Origin: Conidiobolus incongruus B7586
Taxonomy: Eukaryota > Entomophthoromycota > Entomophthoromycetes > Entomophthorales > Conidiobolaceae
Length of the DNA: 10,680 nt
Assembly: GCA_000697335.1 (NCBI GenBank)
Contig: JNEM01009890.1
Location: 1 to 10,680, forward strand
Direction of reading: 5' to 3'
Position numbers and translations under genes: made by a program. Within the stretch, counting starts at the first letter, position 1; each line of letters begins with the position of its first letter. Positions 7,345-10,680 of this stretch are shown piece after piece. A model generated the notes under the pieces. It searched no databases and had not been told where the DNA came from. It saw only the letters and a program-made list of their open reading frames with translations.

Positions 7345-10300
7345 ATGGCAAAAGAAAAATCAAACCAAACCAAAATAGATGAAAAAGGTGCAGGTAAAGG
7401 TGCTGTCGACAAAAAAGACCAACCCACAATACCCTGGATCAAATTATACACTTACGCTACTCCTTTGGATTGGTTCGCCTTATTTGTAGGTGCCATTTGT
7501 TCCGCTGCTTCCGGTGCTGCTTTGCCATTATTATCCGTTATTATGGGTGATGTTGTTGATTCTCTCGCTTTGTACTCTATTGGTAAAATTTCCGGTGATC
7601 AGCTCATGGATAAAATCAGCAGCTGTTCACTCTATTTTGTTTATCTCGCTATCGGTGTCTTCCTTACCACTTATGTCTTCATGGCTCTTTACAAAGCTGT
7701 CGGTGAAAAGTTAACTTATATCATTCGTCATAGATATTTGGTTGGTGTTTTGAAGCAAGAAATGGCTTGGTCAGATGCTTATGGTGCTGGTCAAGTTGCT
7801 ACTGCCATTACTACTAACACTGATCTTGTTCAAGAAGGTATTTCTGAAAAGGTTGCTTTGATCGTTCACGATCTTGCTACTTTCATTTCAGGTTTCGTCA
7901 TTGCCTTCGTTCGTGATTGGAGATTGACACTTGTTACTTGTTGTATTGTTCCTCTCATTGTCATTGTTGTCTTCTTACTCAACAAATTCATGGTCAAATA
8001 CTCCACAGCCTCGCTAGATGAATATGCCAATGCTGGTACTTTAGCTGAGGAATCCATTTCCAGTATTCGTACTTTGGTCGCCTTCAATCAAAAGAACAAG
8101 ATCTTGAAGAGATACAACGAAATCATTCAAACTGCTAAGAGATATGGTTTGAAAAAGGCTCTTTCCTTGGGTATTTCATTGGCCATGATCTTTGCTATTA
8201 TCTATTTAGGATATGCTCTTGCTTTCTGGTATGGTGGTCAATTAATTCAAAAAGGTTCTGCTTCCTCCGGTACTATCGTTAACGTCTTCATGGCTATTTT
8301 GATTGGTACGTTCTGTCTTGCTAATGTTGCTCCCAACTTCCAAGCCATTCTCCTTGCTAGAGGTGCTGGTGCCAAACTCTTCGAAGCCATTGATCGAGTC
8401 CCCGTCATTGACTCTTCTTCTGATGCTGGTCTCAAACCATCCACAGTTCAAGGTGACATTGAATTCCGCAACATCAACTTCCGTTACCCTACTCGTATGG
8501 ATGTCCCTATCTTTGAAGACTACAGTTTGAAGGTTGAAGCTGGTACCACAGTTGCCTTGGTTGGTATGAGTGGTTCAGGTAAATCTACCACCATCCAATT
8601 GCTTGAACGTTTCTATGATCCGATCAAAGGTCAAGTGCTCTTAGATGGTATTGATACTAAAGAATTGAATCTTAAGTGGTTACGTCGTCAATTGGGTTTA
8701 GTTTCACAAGAACCAGTCTTATTCTCCGGTACTATCTTCACTAACGTTGCTGCTGGTTTAATTGGTACACCATTGGAAAATGCTCCAATTGAAAAACAAA
8801 AGGAAGCCATTATTGAAGCTTGTAAAATGGCCAATGCTCATGACTTCATCTCTGCTCTTCCTAAGCAATACGATACTGACGTGGGTGAAAGAGGTTTCTT
8901 GTTATCAGGTGGTCAAAAGCAACGTGTTGCTATTGCTCGTGCTATTGTCAAGGACCCTAAGATCTTGTTGCTCGATGAAGCTACCTCTGCTTTGGACTCC
9001 AAATCTGAACACATTGTCCAAGATGCTTTGGATCGTGCTGCTAAAGGACGTACTACCATTGTCATTGCTCATAGATTGGCAACTATTAAGAATGCTGACA
9101 AGATTGTTGTTATGGATCGTGGTCAAATTATTGAAATGGGTAACCACCATGAATTGATGAAAATTGAAAATGGTGTGTATCGTAAGTTAGTTGATATTCA
9201 AAACGTCAAACAAGCTCAAATTGGTCAAGTCTCTGAAAAGTCTCCTGCTGAACAAGAAGAGCACATTGATCCTGAAGATCTTGAAATGAGAGATGCTGTC
9301 ATTGAGGGTGATAATGGTGAAATTTCCATTGTCAAGATCCCTACTAAAAGATCTATGACCGATGCTGCCAAGTTGACCAGAACCAAATCTGTCCATGAAC
9401 AAGTTTCTTCGCCTGCTCCTAAACTGTCTGTTTGGTATCTTGCCCGCCGCGTCTTTTCTGTTAATAAGACAGAGTGGAAAGAAATGATTTTAGGTGTGAT
9501 TGGTGCTTGTGGTCAAGGTTGTATCTTCCCTTGCTTCGCTATTATTTTCTCTGGTATTTTAGAAGCTTTCAACCAAAAACCTGATAAAATCAATTCCGAT
9601 GTCAGTTACTGGGCTTGTATGTTCATCGTTATTGCTGTCTGTATGGGTATTGGTAATTTCGCACAAACTACTGGTTTTGGTGTTTCTGCTGAAAAACTGA
9701 CTGCCAAGTTGAGATACATGTCTTTCGCCTCTATGCTCGAACAAGAAATTGGTTGGTTTGATAAAGATGAAAACTCCACTGGTGTTTTGACTTCTAGACT
9801 TTCCAAGGAAGCTCAAGATATCCAAGGCCTTAGTGGTATTACTCTTGGTACCATTCTTCAAACCACTGTCAATCTTGGTTTGAGTTGTATTGTTGGTTTG
9901 GCCTACGGTTGGAAGCTTGGTTTGGTTGTTATTGCTTGTCTTCCTATCCTTCTTATTGCTGGTTACGTCAATGTTAAGATTATCCATAGTAACAACGCCC
10001 AAAACCAATCTGCCTATGCCAAATCTGCTGAAATGGCCTGTGAAGCTACCAATGCTCTTCGTACCGTGGCTGCTCTCACTAAGGAAGATCAAGTTAGTGA
10101 TCAATACGCTCAACAACTTCTTCCTCCTCTTCACGCTGGTTACCGCAATGCCTTCATCTCTACTATTGCCTTTGCTGCTGCTCAATCAGTCAATTTCTTA
10201 GTCAATGCTCTTGCTTTCTGGTATGGTGGTAAATTGGTCAGTACTAATGAATACACCATGCAACAAATGTTCACTGTATTCATGGCTGTCGTTGTTGGTG

Positions 10301-10524
10301 CTTCTAATGCCTCTCGTGTCTTTGCCTTCAGTCCTGATATGAGCAAAGCTAAGGAATCTGCTGAAAAGTTATTCACTAGTCTCGAACGTAAGCCTTTGAT
10401 CGATTCCGATGAATCCGCTCCCGGTAAGCGCATCGATAAAATTGAAGATATATTACCTTTGAAAATGTCCACTTCAATTATCCCACTCGTCCTCACGCTA
10501 AGGTTCTCCAAGGTCTTAACTTAG
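7345..10524 (+). CDS. Full-size ABC-B multidrug-type transporter, right copy, frameshifted at start of NBD2
   Basis: Paralogue of the left gene in the opposite orientation. The ATG at 7345 (A at -3) matches the left start, and the first 37 bases are identical in both. The 1059-residue frame contains TMD1 with six membrane segments (about 43-335), NBD1 (Walker A 407-415, Gln455, LSGGQ 520-524, Walker B Asp544/Glu545, D-loop SALD 548-551, His576), a charged linker (620-690) with possible kinase sites at KRSMTD and RTKSV, and TMD2 (about 712-995). Residue 1034 is the last shared with the left copy. A one-base deletion then throws the frame off, giving about 24 unrelated residues and a stop at 10522-10524, so the product would lack NBD2. 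A pump with one NBD is not expected to work alone, because both ATP sites need both NBDs. Either this copy is a recent pseudogene or the deletion is an assembly or read error near the edge. No intron with GT/AG ends that would restore the frame is apparent. Confidence 0.93.
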   Translation: MAKEKSNQTKIDEKGAGKGAVDKKDQPTIPWIKLYTYATPLDWFALFVGAICSAASGAALPLLSVIMGDVVDSLALYSIGKISGDQLMDKISSCSLYFVYLAIGVFLTTYVFMALYKAVGEKLTYIIRHRYLVGVLKQEMAWSDAYGAGQVATAITTNTDLVQEGISEKVALIVHDLATFISGFVIAFVRDWRLTLVTCCIVPLIVIVVFLLNKFMVKYSTASLDEYANAGTLAEESISSIRTLVAFNQKNKILKRYNEIIQTAKRYGLKKALSLGISLAMIFAIIYLGYALAFWYGGQLIQKGSASSGTIVNVFMAILIGTFCLANVAPNFQAILLARGAGAKLFEAIDRVPVIDSSSDAGLKPSTVQGDIEFRNINFRYPTRMDVPIFEDYSLKVEAGTTVALVGMSGSGKSTTIQLLERFYDPIKGQVLLDGIDTKELNLKWLRRQLGLVSQEPVLFSGTIFTNVAAGLIGTPLENAPIEKQKEAIIEACKMANAHDFISALPKQYDTDVGERGFLLSGGQKQRVAIARAIVKDPKILLLDEATSALDSKSEHIVQDALDRAAKGRTTIVIAHRLATIKNADKIVVMDRGQIIEMGNHHELMKIENGVYRKLVDIQNVKQAQIGQVSEKSPAEQEEHIDPEDLEMRDAVIEGDNGEISIVKIPTKRSMTDAAKLTRTKSVHEQVSSPAPKLSVWYLARRVFSVNKTEWKEMILGVIGACGQGCIFPCFAIIFSGILEAFNQKPDKINSDVSYWACMFIVIAVCMGIGNFAQTTGFGVSAEKLTAKLRYMSFASMLEQEIGWFDKDENSTGVLTSRLSKEAQDIQGLSGITLGTILQTTVNLGLSCIVGLAYGWKLGLVVIACLPILLIAGYVNVKIIHSNNAQNQSAYAKSAEMACEATNALRTVAALTKEDQVSDQYAQQLLPPLHAGYRNAFISTIAFAAAQSVNFLVNALAFWYGGKLVSTNEYTMQQMFTVFMAVVVGASNASRVFAFSPDMSKAKESAEKLFTSLERKPLIDSDESAPGKRIDKIEDILPLKMSTSIIPLVLTLRFSKVLT
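8296..9347 (+). repeat. 1052-bp tract identical to 1335-2386 (minus strand)
   Basis: Comparing this stretch line by line with the reverse complement of 1335-2386, I found no difference, including at third codon positions. It covers the second half of TM6, all of NBD1 and most of the linker. Flanking islands differ at roughly a fifth to a third of bases over 40-100 bp. This on/off pattern points to recent gene conversion between the arms rather than uniform divergence. Confidence 0.85.
10447..10451 (+). other. One-base deletion (frameshift) relative to the left copy
   Basis: The right copy reads GAAGATATATT where the left reads GAAGGTCATATT on its coding strand (left bases 227-238). This is one missing base plus one G-to-A change. 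It is the only indel found between the two 3.3 kb coding arms, and it moves the mirror relation from 10682-p to 10681-p. It lies in the first strand of NBD2, before the A-loop tyrosine. Confidence 0.9.
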
Positions 10525-10680
10525 AAATCAAGCCTGGTCAATATATTGCTTTAGTTGGACCTTCTGGTTGTGGTAAATCTACTACCATTGGTTTGGTTGA
10601 ACGTTTCTATGATGTTCTCTCTGGCTCCGTTAAGATTGATGGGGTTGATGTTCGTGAATATAACTTGCCCTCTTTGAGAG
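10452..10680 (+). pseudogene. Start of NBD2 of the right transporter, out of frame with its gene
   Basis: Downstream of the frameshift the sequence still encodes a well-conserved NBD2 start in another frame: A-loop motif FNYPTRP, then Walker A GPSGCGKS (10557-10580), then ERFYDVLSGSVKIDG. All 229 bases match the left gene's 1-229 exactly on the opposite strand. Such conservation with no further damage means the break is very recent, has been overwritten by gene conversion from the left copy, or is not real. The domain continues beyond the window; its signature and Walker B are not visible. Confidence 0.85.

Larger units (their letters stand above)
7345..10680 (+). repeat. Right arm of large inverted repeat (pairs with 1-3337)
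   Basis: Reverse-complement partner of the left arm. Apart from the one-base deletion at 10447-10451 the arms are collinear. The last 229 bases are identical to the left arm's first 229, and the arm also runs to the window edge. Confidence 0.95.

Noticed and set aside
9559-10185. A 208-codon open frame on the strand opposite the right transporter, with partial counterparts opposite the left one
   Set aside because: It lies wholly within the transporter's coding sequence, is low-complexity Ser/Thr/Asn-rich, breaks up in the left copy despite high identity, and follows from codon bias. It is a shadow frame.
10447-10524. Intron at the frameshift site
   Set aside because: No plausible GT...AG pair restores the frame while keeping the conserved A-loop region, and the left copy is continuous here.
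7345-10680. Right copy as a retrocopy, because both genes lack introns and similarity starts at the ATG
   Set aside because: The TATA box and the 18-bp element upstream are also shared, so non-transcribed promoter DNA was duplicated. There is no poly-A tract, and the 3' end is not visible.

Overview
The window holds two very similar, intronless genes for full-size ABC-B (P-glycoprotein/multidrug-resistance type) transporters. They are arranged head to head around a 4.0 kb AT-rich spacer. The left gene is read on the minus strand from its ATG at 3337 and runs off the left edge still open. The right gene is read on the plus strand from its ATG at 7345. The two form the arms of a large inverted repeat: plus position p pairs with 10682-p without a gap for about 3.1 kb, then with 10681-p after a one-base deletion near 10450. 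By hand comparison I count about 110 nucleotide differences and 35 amino-acid differences over the shared reading frame, roughly 97% identity.

The source looks eukaryotic and probably fungal. The proteins have the TMD-NBD-TMD-NBD plan of ABCB1/Pmd1-type pumps. The segment between the Q-loop and signature of NBD1 (GLIGT, then EACKMANAHDFI, then VGERGFLLSGGQ) resembles the fungal leptomycin-resistance/Pmd1 branch. The moderately GC coding sequence against a very AT-rich, stop-dense spacer, with no introns in over 3 kb, would fit an early-diverging fungus, but the lineage cannot be fixed from this window.

Layout: 1-3337, left transporter (minus strand, partial at its 3' end, frame open throughout). 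3338-7344, divergent promoter spacer. Both genes have a TATAAATACAC core promoter 130-165 bp before the ATG and a shared 18-bp element further upstream. Decayed promoter homology reaches roughly 3760 and 7005; between these the spacer is unique AT-rich DNA with several short hairpins near the geometric centre. 7345-10524, right transporter reading frame, which frameshifts at the very start of NBD2. 10452-10680, the remainder of that NBD2 start, out of frame.

The most interesting signal is the pattern of difference between the arms. Long tracts, including 1052 bp spanning all of NBD1 and most of the linker, look base-for-base identical. The differences fall in short islands that change the protein and sit mostly in the predicted outward-facing loops (ECL1, ECL3, ECL4, ECL6) and TM9/TM10. 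This fits homogenisation by gene conversion between palindrome arms, with surviving or imported variation at the outward-facing and membrane-embedded parts. The window also starts and ends at exactly mirrored bases of the repeat, which suggests it is a contig broken at the repeat, so the frameshift near the edge needs care. I found no RNA gene, CRISPR array or recognisable mobile element.
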